Shown here: piece by piece, positions 37,564 through 49,683 of the stretch
Layout: the number at the start of each line of letters is the position of its first letter
Position numbering within the stretch: position 1 is the first letter of the stretch
From: Hippophae tibetana
Taxonomy: Eukaryota > Streptophyta > Magnoliopsida > Rosales > Elaeagnaceae
DNA length: 64,000 bases
Assembly (NCBI GenBank): GCA_037013495.1
Contig: CM072803.1
Span: 14,898,001 to 14,962,000, forward strand
Reading direction: 5' to 3'
Program-made: the position numbers and the translations under genes
Notes under the pieces: generated by a model
What the model was told of the DNA's origin: nothing
The model's database searches: none
Seen by the model: the letters and a program-made list of their open reading frames with translations, nothing else

Positions 37564-37784
37564 GACATAGGACGGTTGATCCGTCTACTTACTGTGGGAC
37601 AGGACCTACCCTATGTGGTACGAGATTTTCTGTTATGATCCATAACTACAAGTTCAGTGGACCCACGTCTATGACTTGACAATCCAACGGGAACTCACGA
37701 CTTTGCTTTTAAGGAGAAACCTAAAATGTTTCATGCCATTTAGGGAGTACTCACTCCTTATAAGTACATCACCACTTAACTTCC
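37564..37784 (-). repeat. Inverted relative of the LTR-like block at 7744
   Basis: Read on the minus strand, this block shares with 7744-7977 the order GTGATGTACTTATAA, ACTCCCTAAATGGCATGA, GTCAAGTCAT and GAACTTGTAGTTATGGA. It is a single block with no second copy beside it, so it looks like a solo LTR of the same small family. Confidence 0.65.
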
Positions 37785-37960
37785 TATTTATTTTTTTCAG
37801 CTTGATTTATAGATTCTTTTGTTGGATCTTTTTACAACTCTTATGTACATGTTTCCCCCTATAATCTGACTGTCCTTAATTCAAAGAAGTGTTATCTATT
37901 TTTTCTCTCTTTCTTATAGATATAGAGTTAATTTCTTACTTTCTTTATTTTTTTAGGTAC

Positions 37961-38295
37961 TGTTAAGGAAGTCTCACATCGGTTAGGTGTTCGACATCAA
38001 TGTTGCTTATAAATTTGGACAACCATTAACTCAATGAGATCTTATTCGGTTGAGTTTGGCTTAGGTTTCTAACATGGTATCAGAGTTAGGCTCTGACGGT
38101 GTGGTGTCACTACCCTGAAACTCACATCGTGGAAACTTAAGCCCACCCATGTCTATCGATGACTGCTGTTATGAGAGAGAGTGTTAGGAAAGTCCCACAT
38201 CAGTTAGATATTCGACAATAATACTGCTTATAAACTCGGACAACCCTTAACTCAATGAGATCTTATTGAGTTGAGTTAGATCTGAGTTTTTAACA
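37961..38295 (+). mobile_element. TRIM with two 114-bp LTRs
   Basis: This is a complete miniature LTR element of 335 bp: LTR 37961-38074, primer site TGGTATCAGAG starting at 38075 with no gap, a short centre, a purine tract GAGAGAGAG (38173-38181) and LTR 38182-38295. Both LTRs start TGTTA and end TAACA. The flanks GGTAC and GGTAT form a 5-bp duplication with one difference. There is no coding capacity. The LTRs are about 81 percent identical by eye, so the insertion is old. No 5S-like box was seen, so it is not obviously of the Cassandra type. Confidence 0.85.
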
Positions 38296-38300
38296 GGTAT

Positions 38301-39849
38301 GAAGTAAATAAGTCTATGATGTTTCTTTTACATGAATTAAAACTATGCATTTGAACAGTGTTCTACAACCATATGACTCTCGAGTGAGTGTAACTTATAA
38401 TTCCAAATTATAGCCCTCGTGTAGTTGTATTGGAAACATTTAACATCGTATATGAAAATTATTATTTTTCTAGTCTAAGCAATGTGTTAAAATGAAATAT
38501 ATTTTTATAAGTAATCAAGATGGAAAATTAGGTATTGTTCTTCTAGGTTTTTTTCCTTTTATTGTGGTAAATTCTTTAAATTCATGGTTTGTTTATATTT
38601 TTTATGTTTAATTGTGAGTTAATCTAGTTTCTTATATTTGGTTGTAGGATTACACGGGAGATTGAAGAGTTTGGATGTCCATTATTTCTCTGTGCTTCAA
38701 GCTTTAGATAGTTGCTATTGGTTTAAGTTGATACTAATAAATATGTAGGACATTTCTTTTGATTTAGGTTGTAATTAATGTTATAATTTTGTTACAACTG
38801 GATTTATTGTAGTTCTTTAAATCCTTCACTTTTGAATTTGTTCTAGTAAATATAAGGTTTGATGTTTATATGATACTATAAATGGAAGTGAATACTTAGC
38901 AAATTCTTTGCTTGGCTTTTTAAAAAAAATTATAAAAAAAAGTGGTTAATATATTAGGGTGAGTAAAACGCTTTGTTTAATTAATATAAAATTATAAATT
39001 TATTATAATAGAATGCCATCAAATGCCTTGTTAATCCTATATTAGTTAATAAAGGGCCTCTTACATAGGTGAGGCGTAATAAACGTCATATAAAGAAAAA
39101 AAAATTAAAGAGGCATTTTAAATACCTTGTAAAAAGGTATAGAAGGTGTTTCAAATGCCTTATAAAATAGAAATATGAAGGTTCGAGATAAAGAGAATGC
39201 TTGTTCATAATAAAGAAGCGCTTAAATAGATTAAACTAATGCTCTTAAAAATCTTATTTCTTTAACAGCGATTGCATTTAAGATAGACGAAGAAGTGCTT
39301 TCTATAATTTTAGATATCATTTTATAAATCCCCTATTAAGTAAATTGTAGGTCATATGCTTTACTTCTAACAGAACTTGATAAAAGAAATTCTTGAGTAT
39401 TAAGGAATGCATTAATATCATCTTCGGTTTCTTCTTCAGCACATCATGTCTGTCATTGTCATCAAAATAATCACTTGCACTTAGTTACTTCTGCAATATA
39501 TTGCAAAAAAAAAAAAAAAGAGCAAAGAATCATTAATTAATACAAAATGTAAAGAAAAACCAAATATATATAGCATGTCAATATCTATAATAAAATAATT
39601 TATCATTCTTTTATCCACTCTACTTTTCCTTCTTCTGTTAATAATGAATCATAATGCAAGTCCTATAATTTTAATTTTGGTGTTCATATTTTTATATATA
39701 TAATATAATATCTGTATTTTATTTGATACTTTTATTTGTTCTTTGTAAAATTAGTTATTAATGGTTCAATATCACTTCTAACATAATTTTGTGTTTTCTA
39801 CTTACATACACTCATATATATAATTTTCATTCTTAAGTGTTTGTATGTG
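38301..39849. other. Repetitive-looking stretch, no gene
   Basis: No coding region is visible. Around 39000-39240 short words such as AGGCATTTTAAAT, CAAATGCCTT and GAGGCGTAATAAACG recur in both orientations, which could be the subterminal part of a decayed DNA transposon. Ends were not found. Confidence 0.4.
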
Positions 39850-40520
39850 TTGTTGTCTTGTCCCGTTAGGGATTGAGCTTTTCTCTTTGTCTCAAACGAT
39901 TTTTATTGTGGTTTTTGACGAACAAACAAAAATTCTAGCCAAGGTGCTTGCCACACCCTCATCATCGTGGGATGGCAAGTATGTAACAATTATTATCCTA
40001 ATCACCTTGGATGGCAAGTAGTTCACGAGGGTTCGAAAGACTAAATTTGTTTATAAATTTTCTCATCCTTCTTATTTTCTTGGTCAGAATCTATGGGAAG
40101 GCTCTAGCCGTTTGGTATCAGACTTCCTCGATTCATTCTTGGTTAGTTTTCTTTATGAGTGTTGGGTCTAGGAAATTGTGTAACATTTGTATGATGTAGG
40201 ACATTAGAAAAGAGTCTCTTTCATATTTCTCAAACATCAGGTTGATTGTAAAAAATATAAAATTGAGTGAAGATTTGTTCTTTCTTATCTTTTTTTTTTT
40301 GTGATGTGTTGAATTAAGCATATTATTTTTATTGTATTTCCGCTATGATATCTAATGAATTCATGTTATGAGGTCTGCTTGATTGAGTTGGAATAAAGCT
40401 TACGAAAAGATTATATAGGTTGGTGTATCCACCCCTTGTAAGTCCTAGGTGCCTATTTGGGTCGAAAGTTTAAATTCACATTTGTGCAATTGTTCTAATA
40501 TATGAAACTCTCATATGGTA
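39850..40520 (+). repeat. Decayed LTR-type repeat, copy A
   Basis: Pieces of this block recur at 44560-46600. Shared pieces include a TTTCTCAAA...GATTGTAAAA-type part (40220-40260 and 44800-44830), TTTAAGCATATTATTTTTATTG-like sequence (40313-40340 and 45660-45690), GAGTTGGAATAAA, and an end with ATCCACCC...TGCCTATTT. It looks like the LTR end of a large retroelement with no coding part left. The family is unknown. Confidence 0.5.
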
Positions 40521-41706
40521 TCAAAATGAGTAACCCTTGTTTATGCTTAACCACCTCGGTGCTTGTTGTCTTATTTTAAGAATATTAAATCGTGCAAGTA
40601 TACACGGTCACAAGTAATAATATGATAAGTAAATTATCTTTCCCACAAAGAATTGTTACCAACTTTCGTTAATTACTAAAATTATTTAAACCTGATTTTA
40701 TCCAAACAATCAATAATTTGATATAGTTTGACTTAATTAATAATTTTTCTTTTTAATAGTTTGTATGAAAATTCTAGGATTGCAGTTTACCCAAATTAAT
40801 TCACTTGAATATTTTATTCTTTCTTGATTTATGTTCTCATGTTTTAAGTTGTTAACCAAGAATTCCTAATTTATCCATATATCTCTTTCAAGCTCCATAC
40901 AGACACATCTAGTTAAAATGATTTACTATATTCCTATGAGAATTAAATTCAACCAGATTTATTAAGTTCTGAGTTCTCAAACATTTACACATACAATAAA
41001 AGTATATTTCTATCCCTTATCTATATACGTTATTTTATCACGAGCAACACACAAAAATTTCTTTTTCAAGTTTATTTAAGTGTCACATATCAGTTAATTA
41101 ATCTTCCGATAATTAAAAGCATTAAACACAGATAAAATAAACAACTTAAAACAGTTCCATAAATCATTCAAAAATAATCAATTCAAGTTTCATAATTTAC
41201 GCTACACTACAATCCTAGAACAAATAAATTAGTTCATAGCAGAAATTAAAATTACAACACTACAAAAATAAAACATTGCAGAGAAACAAAAATTAAAAGA
41301 AAATAGGTTAGGAGAAACTCTTTCACAATTCCTCAATGAAAAATAATTTATTCCCCTTCCTTCTTCTTTGTCGTCTTCTTTCTCTGTAATTTCCCTAAGA
41401 TAATACAACACAAAATGTCAAAAATAAAAAGTTCTGCGTGTTAAACCAAACACGCAGAGAGGAAAAATGAAAAATGGTCAAGAGAGAAAGAAAAAAAACA
41501 AGAACTACGAGCTGAAAAAATGAAAGAAAAAAAACTGAAACTCAAAAAACTCCCAAAATGATTTTCGCGTACAAAATATATCCTCACTTTCCAATTATTC
41601 TTTTTTATTATTTTTATCAATGGGGGACAAAAATGAATGGGGGAATTAAAATAACAACATGCATGAAAACCATTCTGCGCGTTTCTGATTTTTCTTTCTT
41701 TTTACG

Positions 41707-41955
41707 CATGCCATATGTTGCCATGTGATTGGCTGCAAGAAATACAGAGACATGTGGCAGCTTTTCATTGGATGGGTAGGCTGGGCACAAGAAGAACGGA
41801 TGGAAAGCAACGCACGAGATTTCCTCGCGTTGGAACGCTTTAACGCCTGGAAGTGGGCGTCGTTTCTGCGTTTTTATTTTACCAAATACATGCCACGTGT
41901 CGTCATGTTATTGGCTGGAATATTTAGGAGACACGTGGCTGCTTATTTGTCGTTG
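41707..41955 (+). repeat. Two imperfect copies of a unit, 182 bp apart
   Basis: CATGCCATATGTTGCCATGT at 41707 and CATGCCACGTGTCGTCATGT at 41889 start two related stretches. Both continue with ATTGGCTG and, about 30 bases on, AGACATGTGGCAGCTT or AGACACGTGGCTGCTT. In the second copy the CA-TG words have become full CACGTG boxes. Confidence 0.7.
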
Positions 41956-42166
41956 AAACACGAGGGTACACACTGCTTGGATGAACTACGTCGCACGGGA
42001 TTTGTAGACGAGCGGCTTGAGGCATGACAGCTTGGTTCCACGTGCTTCAATCTGGACCAGTCAACTGATCCAACAGTGAGCGATGCGCCTCGGGGAAATT
42101 CTGCACAGCCGATATGTGGGTCCCACCCTGGACGCCAGTCTGCACGGCTGGTGGGCCCCACGTGTG
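41890..42166. promoter_or_regulatory. Cluster of four CACGTG (G-box) motifs
   Basis: CACGTG occurs at 41894, 41932, 42039 and 42159, within 271 bases. The flanks GCCACGTGTC and GACACGTGGC match the ABA-response or G-box consensus bound by plant bZIP and bHLH factors. Motif presence is direct; function is unknown, and no host gene starts nearby. Confidence 0.5.
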
Positions 42167-42712
42167 CCAAGCTGCACGCTTTTGGAATTCTGGCCCACTC
42201 ATTTTTGTTGCGTCTGTATTTCACGCGCCCAATCTTGACCGTTGATGGGATGATCAAGCGGTGTGTGTTGGGCGTTGTGAATGTCGCGAGTGGCTCTTCT
42301 CCTGCGCAGAAATTCATTTTTTATTAATTGCATTTTGACCCACAAATTTAATTCAAATTAATTTCTACACTTTCTTTAATTACAGTTAAACCATTTTCTA
42401 ATTTAAATTAAATTTTTTAAACTTTTAATAATTAAAATTAAGCCCGATTTTAATTTAAATTATATTTTTTATTTTTATAAATCGCAATTAAGAACTCTAT
42501 TATTTGAAATTATATTTGTGGACATAAATTAGCAATTAAGTACGGTTTTAATTTAAATTATTTAATTTTATTAAAAATGTATTTCTTAAAACATAAAAGG
42601 TAAATATTTAATTATTTTACTAAAATTAACCAAAAATGTCAAGAACATAGCAATTATAATATATAAAATAGATGAAAATAACTATATAAAATACAGTTAT
42701 CAGTGCTCGATG

Positions 42713-44559
42713 CTAAATTTCTATCTACATATACACACATATTTGTGTGTTTGTGCCATTTATCTCCAGTTGAGTGGGATGGTATTGTTCAGTGAGGTTG
42801 TTTATCTCTATGAACTTGTATTGATTGTACCATCCTTATTTTCTTGTTCATATATTTTTTTTTATGCATCTCTATAATAAAGTATGCATTTTATTTCCAT
42901 ATCATCATACTATGATTGAATGTTGATTGCATATGTAATTATTTGATTATGCTTTCAAGATGCCTATTTTGTGAAACATGTGATGTATGTTTATTACCAA
43001 TCTTGTATTCACTTAATCTTGGCATTCATAGTGTGTTAGCTATTATATCTTTTGATATGAATGACTATTTGATCTCTTACTAGATATTCTCCTAAACTAG
43101 TTGTTATCACATGTTTTTTATACGTGTTGTCTTACTTTTTTCTTGCTTCTTTTTTTGTGATTTTTTGCAAAAATATCACGTCACATGATTTCATCATGTA
43201 GTGTCAAAATATTAAGATTGCTAAAAATACACTCACTTTAAAAATAAAAAGTAGAAAAAGAGGCAAAGATGGCTTAGTATGAATAAAACTTTATATGAAG
43301 AAAGTAAATGATATTGTGATTGGTCTTACATCCTCCATGTATTAGAGTTAGTCAAGTAAGTTCAAAAATACCATTGCTAAATGTATTATAAGTGTCTTAT
43401 TCAATTCTGGTTAATGGAGCAACTCTGTGTGAATCATTTAAGCCATAAAGAAAGTAAACAACAAATGATATTCAAATAACAAGGCTTTTTCTTCCAATAT
43501 CATATCTATTATATGCAAATGATATATTGCTATTTATAAAAGCCAATAAAGAAGAATTTTTTAGTATTAAAATTATTGTGAAGGAATATTATTACTCGAT
43601 AAGCCAATTAATAAACCATCAGAAATCCAATATTTTTTATTATGCAAATTTATTTTTTATTATAATTAACTATTTATATTATTAAAATATCTTTTAATCG
43701 ATTACTCTAATCATAATTGATCTAAATATGTACATCACATGTATAGCATGAAAGTACAATGGCAATTTAGATATTTTTCAAATTTCTTTCAAAAAATGTA
43801 CATCACGTGTACGACCATAATTTTGGTTTTGTGCTTGAGATTTGTGTAATTTTATCAAATTAATAGATTTTTTTACATAATTACATTATTACGTACTTAT
43901 AATTAAAATTCACATGTCTAAGTAAATTACTTGTCATTTTGCTATAAGTTAGTTGCTTATCAAATTATTAGTTATGAACACTTATTGCAATATTTTGGCT
44001 ATAAATGAATGAAAAAAAATAAAATTTGTGTTCATAAAAAAAGGTTATTGTTAAAATCCATTTATGCTCTTCGTATTTGTATTAGATAAAACTACAATAA
44101 TGGCATTGATGCACCTACAATTTAGCATACAAAATATCAGATAGTAAATACTTGGTAAATAATGAAGTGATTAAACTTCATTGTTAAATTGTTATTACAT
44201 ATTAATTTGAAACTAACATGTTATTGAAATTTAAATGCATATGCGATGTAATAGTTTGAGAGCTTGTAATTGACTACAAAATAGAGAATTTTGAATAAGT
44301 GACACCTTTGAATATCAATTGACAAAACATAATAATTTGTGTAAATAATTAAAAAAATCATATAGGTAAACTACAAATTATTTGTGCATAAAGTTATCCA
44401 AATAATCTAAGTAAACTTTTATTGTTAAATTAAACTACCACAAACATAGACACCTTGACAGGACATGTGGTCTTGTTATGCTCTGTGTTTTTGCAAATGT
44501 TGCATTGCTTGACCTACTCATATCTTCTCAATTTCATTAGACCACCATCTTATCTGCCC
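42713..44559. other. A+T-rich stretch, no gene
   Basis: No coding region, RNA gene or repeat with a partner in the window was recognised. Confidence 0.5.
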
Positions 44560-46600
44560 GCTTCTTTCTGAAACTTCTCTTCGTCGAACCAGGTTGTTTT
44601 TTGCATTTAGGTGGGAGAATTGTGGTTTTATTTTCTACATGAATCCAATGATGGTGAAATGGTATAGGATGGATACTTCCTTCATAAGTCCTTATGTATG
44701 CAGGCTTATCATCGAGGGCTCGCCGAGGTGGTCAACAAAGGTCCCAAAAATAATGTGTTTATTAGTAGAACATAGAATATTAGAGATAAGTTTCTCTTAT
44801 TTTTCTCAAATATTGACTTGAGTGTAAAAAAAGCGAGATTGAGGAAGACTTTATTGATAGTTAAAATACATTGTTGGCTAGTAAAGAGTTACGTTATTTC
44901 GAGGAGTTTCTCTCAGTATTGAGTTGCTATGTGTCGATTGGTAGTTGTAAGGATGCAACAATTCCCATGAATGAGTAGCTTATATGATGGTGTGTCGTGT
45001 GTCGGTTGGGTATTACAAGATTGCAATGTTATGTATAGATAAAAATTATATGTGTTTATGTATCATATGCCAACTGTGTGTTACAAGGTCGCAACATATT
45101 TGCATATTAGAAGGTTGAGCAATCAATGATTGATCACATTATAGGGTGATAGAGCTTCAAAGATGAGTTTGGATCTACTGGAATCAGATGTTGTGTTGAT
45201 AATGAGTGGAGGTAACTTCAACATAGTTAAGCATGATGCTTCAATAGATAGAGTTATTAGCATATATTATCTTTAGTCGTGAATTGTTAATTTACTTTTA
45301 TTACTAAATTATTTGTTGCCTAATAGTTGCTTAGTAGTTGTCTTAAGGAATTAGAGGATATTACCACATAAGAGCAGGATTCTATATAAGTTTACCTCAT
45401 TACATGGTGTGTTATGTATATTCTAATGTGGTAATAGTATAATCATTATTTACCGAATATGTTTATACATAAGTGGTCTTGAAGTGATTGGAAATTCTTT
45501 ATAGCTTTCCTAGTATATTTGCCCGTTTCACATGTTGTGTGTTATTTATTTTATTAATGCATGTTATTAGCCTAGATAGGAGCATGTGAGACACAATATC
45601 ACTGATTGTTTAGAGCATAATATTATTTATTATCTTAAGATTGTATCTATGGTGTGTTGATTTAAGCATATTATTTTTATTGTATATTTCGATGTGTTAT
45701 ATGCTTATTTTACATTGTGAGGCTTGTTTGGTCGAGTTGGAATAAAACTCGTGAAAAATTTCTATGGGTTGACATTAGGGGTGAACAAAGCCCAAATCAA
45801 CTCGTATAACCAAAAAAAACCTAGCCAATCCATGTGGATTGGGTTGGATTCAAAGATTATTTTTTGTGAATTCAAGTCACAACATGACCAACCCATTAAA
45901 TTAAGGTTAAAATGGATTGAATTAGAGTAATTATGGAACCTGACCAACCTGATTGTAATGTTATTTCATTAAAAAATAAGTTGTGTTCAGATGGAGTCAA
46001 ACCCACCAACACACATAGATAAGGTCCTAGCTATTAGGCTATGTTGTTTTTGTTGTAAGGAATGTATATTTTAAATTATTATTATTTACTATTTTATTGA
46101 TAGATAATTCTAAAACGATATGTGTCCCACATCATTTCTAAAACTAACGTAATTGTAAACTTTTCTCTATAAAATAATCATTCATACACCTTAAGCTCAA
46201 CCAATTTCTTATCACTATTTTTGGTATAGGCCAAAAGGAAAATGTTTGGCATGTGTTACATGGACTAATATTTTAATAAACATTTAAAATATATATATAT
46301 AAACATTATTTTCAATAATATTTGGACTGAATTGTTGACCCAAACCAAGTTGGATTTACATGATTTAGGTTGGTTTAGTTCTAGGCCTCCAATTGGTCAA
46401 TTTCGGTCTTACTAATATTTAACTCGAATGACTTAGGTTGGATAGATTTTAATGAAACTCAACTCAATCTAACTCATCCATTTTCCACCCCTAGTTGACA
46501 TATCCACCCTCACCTGGGTCATGGTTGCCTATTTTGGTCAAAAGTTCAATTCACTTATATGTTATTGTTTTGATGAATAAAACTTCAACTTACTTCTCGT
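44560..46600 (+). repeat. Decayed LTR-type repeat, copy B
   Basis: This block is related to copy A (39850-40520) at both its start and end, and to copy C (47280-48960) in the segment 45300-45640. It therefore keeps more of the family than copy A. Its last part is split by a hAT MITE (45776-46493). No coding part is recognised. Confidence 0.55.
45776..46493. mobile_element. hAT-type MITE with perfect 8-bp target duplication
   Basis: This 718-bp element starts TAGGGGTGAACAAA and ends, inverted, TAGGGGTGGAAAA. GTTGACAT is duplicated exactly at 45768-45775 and 46494-46501. TAGGGGTG inverted ends and 8-bp duplications are typical of plant hAT elements. There is no transposase, so it is non-autonomous. 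The unoccupied form of the site can be seen in copy A near 40425. Confidence 0.88.
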
Positions 46601-47279
46601 TGAATAAAAATGTTATATATATATATATATCATTTGAGTACATATATATATATTAAAAGTTATAATGAGTTTTTGAGTGATAAGAACATAAAATTTAAAA
46701 TTCAAAGAACATAATTTTATTTTATGCATAAATGTATCTATATTCTATAAGTATTACACTTATGATTTTCTTTACTAAAAATAAGAGTGTCATGTGGCTC
46801 TCCTCATTTCTCTATACATTTTCCCTTAATTAAGAGCAATTTTTTAACCCTTAACTTTGCCTTTAATTATAAACATGATTTGTTACAAAAGGTTGAAAAT
46901 AGTAGATGACATTGGAAATGATCTAGTACCTGACCGTAAGTCTCATTGTTTTTATGTCTGTGTGGTGGCTTCATGTGTACAAAACACAACGTCTGTTTTA
47001 TTTTACTTAATATTCTGACATCCTCTATGTAAGGTTGGTTACTACATATCGGTAATACATACATGCACATAGTTAGGAACACTTTGTATGTAAGTATGTT
47101 TACACACACCACGAGGTTGATTTTTGTAGTATGCATGCTAATAGAGTGTTGGTTTTTGAAAAATGAGTGTGAAAACAAGTTGACATTATCACTTGTGTTT
47201 TTTATTCGTTTCAAATACAGGTATTTATGAGAAGTACTAAATAATTTTTGGAACGAAAAAATGTTACATTTTACCAACT
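46601..47279. other. Spacer with a TA microsatellite, no gene
   Basis: A TA run lies at about 46614-46633. A 136-residue frame on the minus strand (46867-47277) has no recognisable domain and ordinary composition for A+T-rich non-coding DNA. Confidence 0.5.
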
Positions 47280-48960
47280 TGCCACCAAGCTCGCCAAGGA
47301 CCTCACCACAGATGGAGACGAGGTGATGGCGAGGTGGCTAGCAAGGTAGAAAATCTGAGTTCTATAAACACCCCATCTCTTCTTCATTTTTGACATTCAA
47401 AAAATGTAGTGGAACTCTATCAAAATGACATCTCATTTTTCTATTTTTGGATAACTAATACATTGAGTATTGTTCAGTATTAGTGATTCGTAATTGTGTG
47501 AACAAAATCATGCTTGTAAGTGTTGAGTACTCGAGATGGTATTTATTTATATGTGAGCCTTGTGTCGACTAGGAGTTTCTTAGATGCAACTATTTATTTA
47601 TGAGAACCTCATTGTGAGAGTGAGTTAAGTTAAATGCTTTGAGTTCTCGTATCTCTTGTTATGTACAATAAGAGATAGGTTAATTGAGTTTGAGAGTGGT
47701 TCTCAAGAATGGGAGTAGTTACACTCATGTCACAAATCTATGATTTCTGATCACACCACGTTGGGTGGTGTTGGCTCTAGAAGTGAGTTGGGTTCCTGTG
47801 TCGAACCAAGTCATTGCAAAAGCATTAAGCATAAGCATCAATAGGTAGTTAGAACGGAGGTCCCAACTTATAAAGGTATTGGTAGTTTTATTTTTTTATC
47901 AAATTTGTAACTATTTTATATATTAGTTAATTGTTTGCTACTGATTGATTGCCTTAAGCAACCCAAGAATGTTACCACAATGTAGGGTTCTCATGTGGGT
48001 TTACCTCGTTATATTTGGTGTTTTGTATGCTCGAATGTGTGGTTAGTATAATTAGAGTTTAATGGTGTATGTTGCTACATACTAAAGTTTAAACTCTGAT
48101 TAGAAAACTTCTGATATTCATCACTACTTTCCATTTACTAAATTTTATATTTTTTGCTTTATGATACTATTTATCTTTGTTTATATGTATTGCAACTATG
48201 TTTATTTCCATGTGATTTGCGTGTTTTAGTTGAGTCCTTAAGGAGTCAGTATTTTCTTAATCTGATTATGTATCAGGTCTTGAACTTCTTCAATATTGTT
48301 ATGCATAATCAGTATATATGATAGCATCTTTTGAGTTTCTATCATATATGTTATAATATACTATATGCATACTCTGATTAGAAAGTGTGTTAGTTATAAG
48401 TTGTCACATGCTTTCTTTTATTTCTATAAAGCATGTGTATATCTTTCTAATCATTACTTATATTGTAGTAAATTAATCTTCCAACTCCCTGATTAATTTA
48501 TATTATTTATGTATGTTATGTGCATGTGAGTTTGTTGTGAGTCTTTAAGTAGTTTGTATCTTCTTATCCTGGTGCGTTCCAAGTGTCAGACTCTTTATTT
48601 TGTTTGCTCTGTTTAGATTAACCACATGTTGTGAGAGTATAATCATTATTTATAGAATATGTTTCCACATATAAAGTTTTAAAGTGATTGAAAATCCTTT
48701 GTTGATTAAGTATGCATTCATGTCTCACATATTGTTAATTATTTGTCATGCATATGTATGTTGCTAATCTAGACGGAAGTCTATAAGACATATTATCACT
48801 AGTGTGTTTACTACGTATTATTGTTCTCGAATCTACATCGCGTTTTAGTTGTGCGTTGAATTTAACATGTTAATTTATAGTTATACTATGACGATTGGGT
48901 TGTTATAATTTTTATGTATGAAAAACTTTGCTTACGATAGGGTTGTTATAGAATAGATTG
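47280..48960 (+). repeat. Decayed LTR-type repeat, copy C
   Basis: The parts at 47930-48050 and 48636-48830 match 45300-45640 of copy B in order (for example AGTATAATCATTATTTA and CACATATTGTTAATTATTTGT-like words). A G+C-richer hairpin-prone start (47281-47335) is followed by TTCTATAAACACC, a possible LTR promoter box. An extra 583-bp block (48053-48635) separates the two matching parts. Confidence 0.5.
48053..48635. mobile_element. Insertion of 583 bp with an 8-bp direct flank
   Basis: Compared with copy B, this block is extra. AGTATAAT stands on both sides (48045-48052 and 48636-48643) where copy B has it once. An 8-bp duplication suggests a hAT-type insertion, but the ends (TAGAGTTTAATG and GTTGTGAG) are not good inverted repeats. 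Confidence 0.4.
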
Positions 48961-49683
48961 GGTGACGTGCATTTTGTTAAGGACATGGTTGTCATGTCAC
49001 CCAATTTAGTGCCATAAATGTTGAATCGTACAACTCTAGATCGATCCTTGCACATCATTTATGCATTGTACTTTATATTTTTCTTACTAACGAGGTAGGA
49101 GAAGCCTACAACAATACAATACTTAATATGATTTTAAACGGGTATAATAAGTGAGAAAGAGTTTCTTCTGCTTTCTACAACTCCTAACTTTGATCAAAGA
49201 GAGTGTATATAACAAAAAAAAGTTTAGTTGTAAGTATATATAAATGTTCTATACAATTGTATAGTTTTTTTAAAAAGTATCTTAATTACATAGTGGACAA
49301 TCTACACTTAGGTTAAATAGGATAATTTTTATAAATAATATTTACTTGTTATTCTCCTACTTATTATATAAACGGTTTTTTTTATTCTCCTACTTATTAT
49401 AATATTTACTACTAGTGTTCTAGTAGTAAGGTTATTTTTTTTAGTTTTAAGTAACAGATTCAAATAACAAAAGATATTTTTTATTAAAACAAAAATACTT
49501 TGGTTTTTATTTAATGAAATTAAAATTCATTGGGCCAAAATAAAAAATAACAATCACATAAATTAAATCATTCCATACAAAACACAAGTTGCTATTAGTG
49601 ACAAACTTTGAAAATTAGCAGAAATTCATAGTTATGCTTTATTATAAGTTTGAAGATAATAATATCTTCAAAAACAAATAAAT
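48961..49683. other. 3' flank of the FLS gene
   Basis: A+T-rich sequence with no gene. A 30-base direct repeat containing ATTCTCCTACTTATTATA lies at 49352-49410. The last part next to 49683 is expected to hold the FLS 3' untranslated region. Confidence 0.5.

Larger units (their letters stand above)
40560..42712. mobile_element. Non-coding retroelement-like block with a G+C-rich core
   Basis: The left part begins with sequence like AATCGTGCAAGTATACACGG and ATCTTTCCCACAAAG, and the right end closes with CAGTTATCA. I associate these with large non-coding retroelement derivatives of plants, from memory and without a search. The centre (about 41660-42310) is far richer in G+C than anything around it and carries no convincing gene. 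No LTR pair was identified, so the classification is weak. Confidence 0.35.

Noticed and set aside
38600-39480. Possible CACTA-type transposon remnant
   Set aside because: Short subterminal-like words recur, but neither CACTA ends nor a transposase piece or 3-bp duplication was found.
41725-42027. 100-residue plus-strand frame in the G+C-rich island
   Set aside because: Open frames are expected where G+C is high and stop codons are rare. There is no domain, no splice context, and the opposite strand is equally open.
41943-42317. 124-residue minus-strand frame in the same island
   Set aside because: It overlaps the plus-strand frame and has no recognisable domain, so it is most likely a chance opening.
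46867-47277. 136-residue minus-strand frame
   Set aside because: No domain, no promoter, composition of translated A+T-rich spacer, and bordered by decayed repeats.
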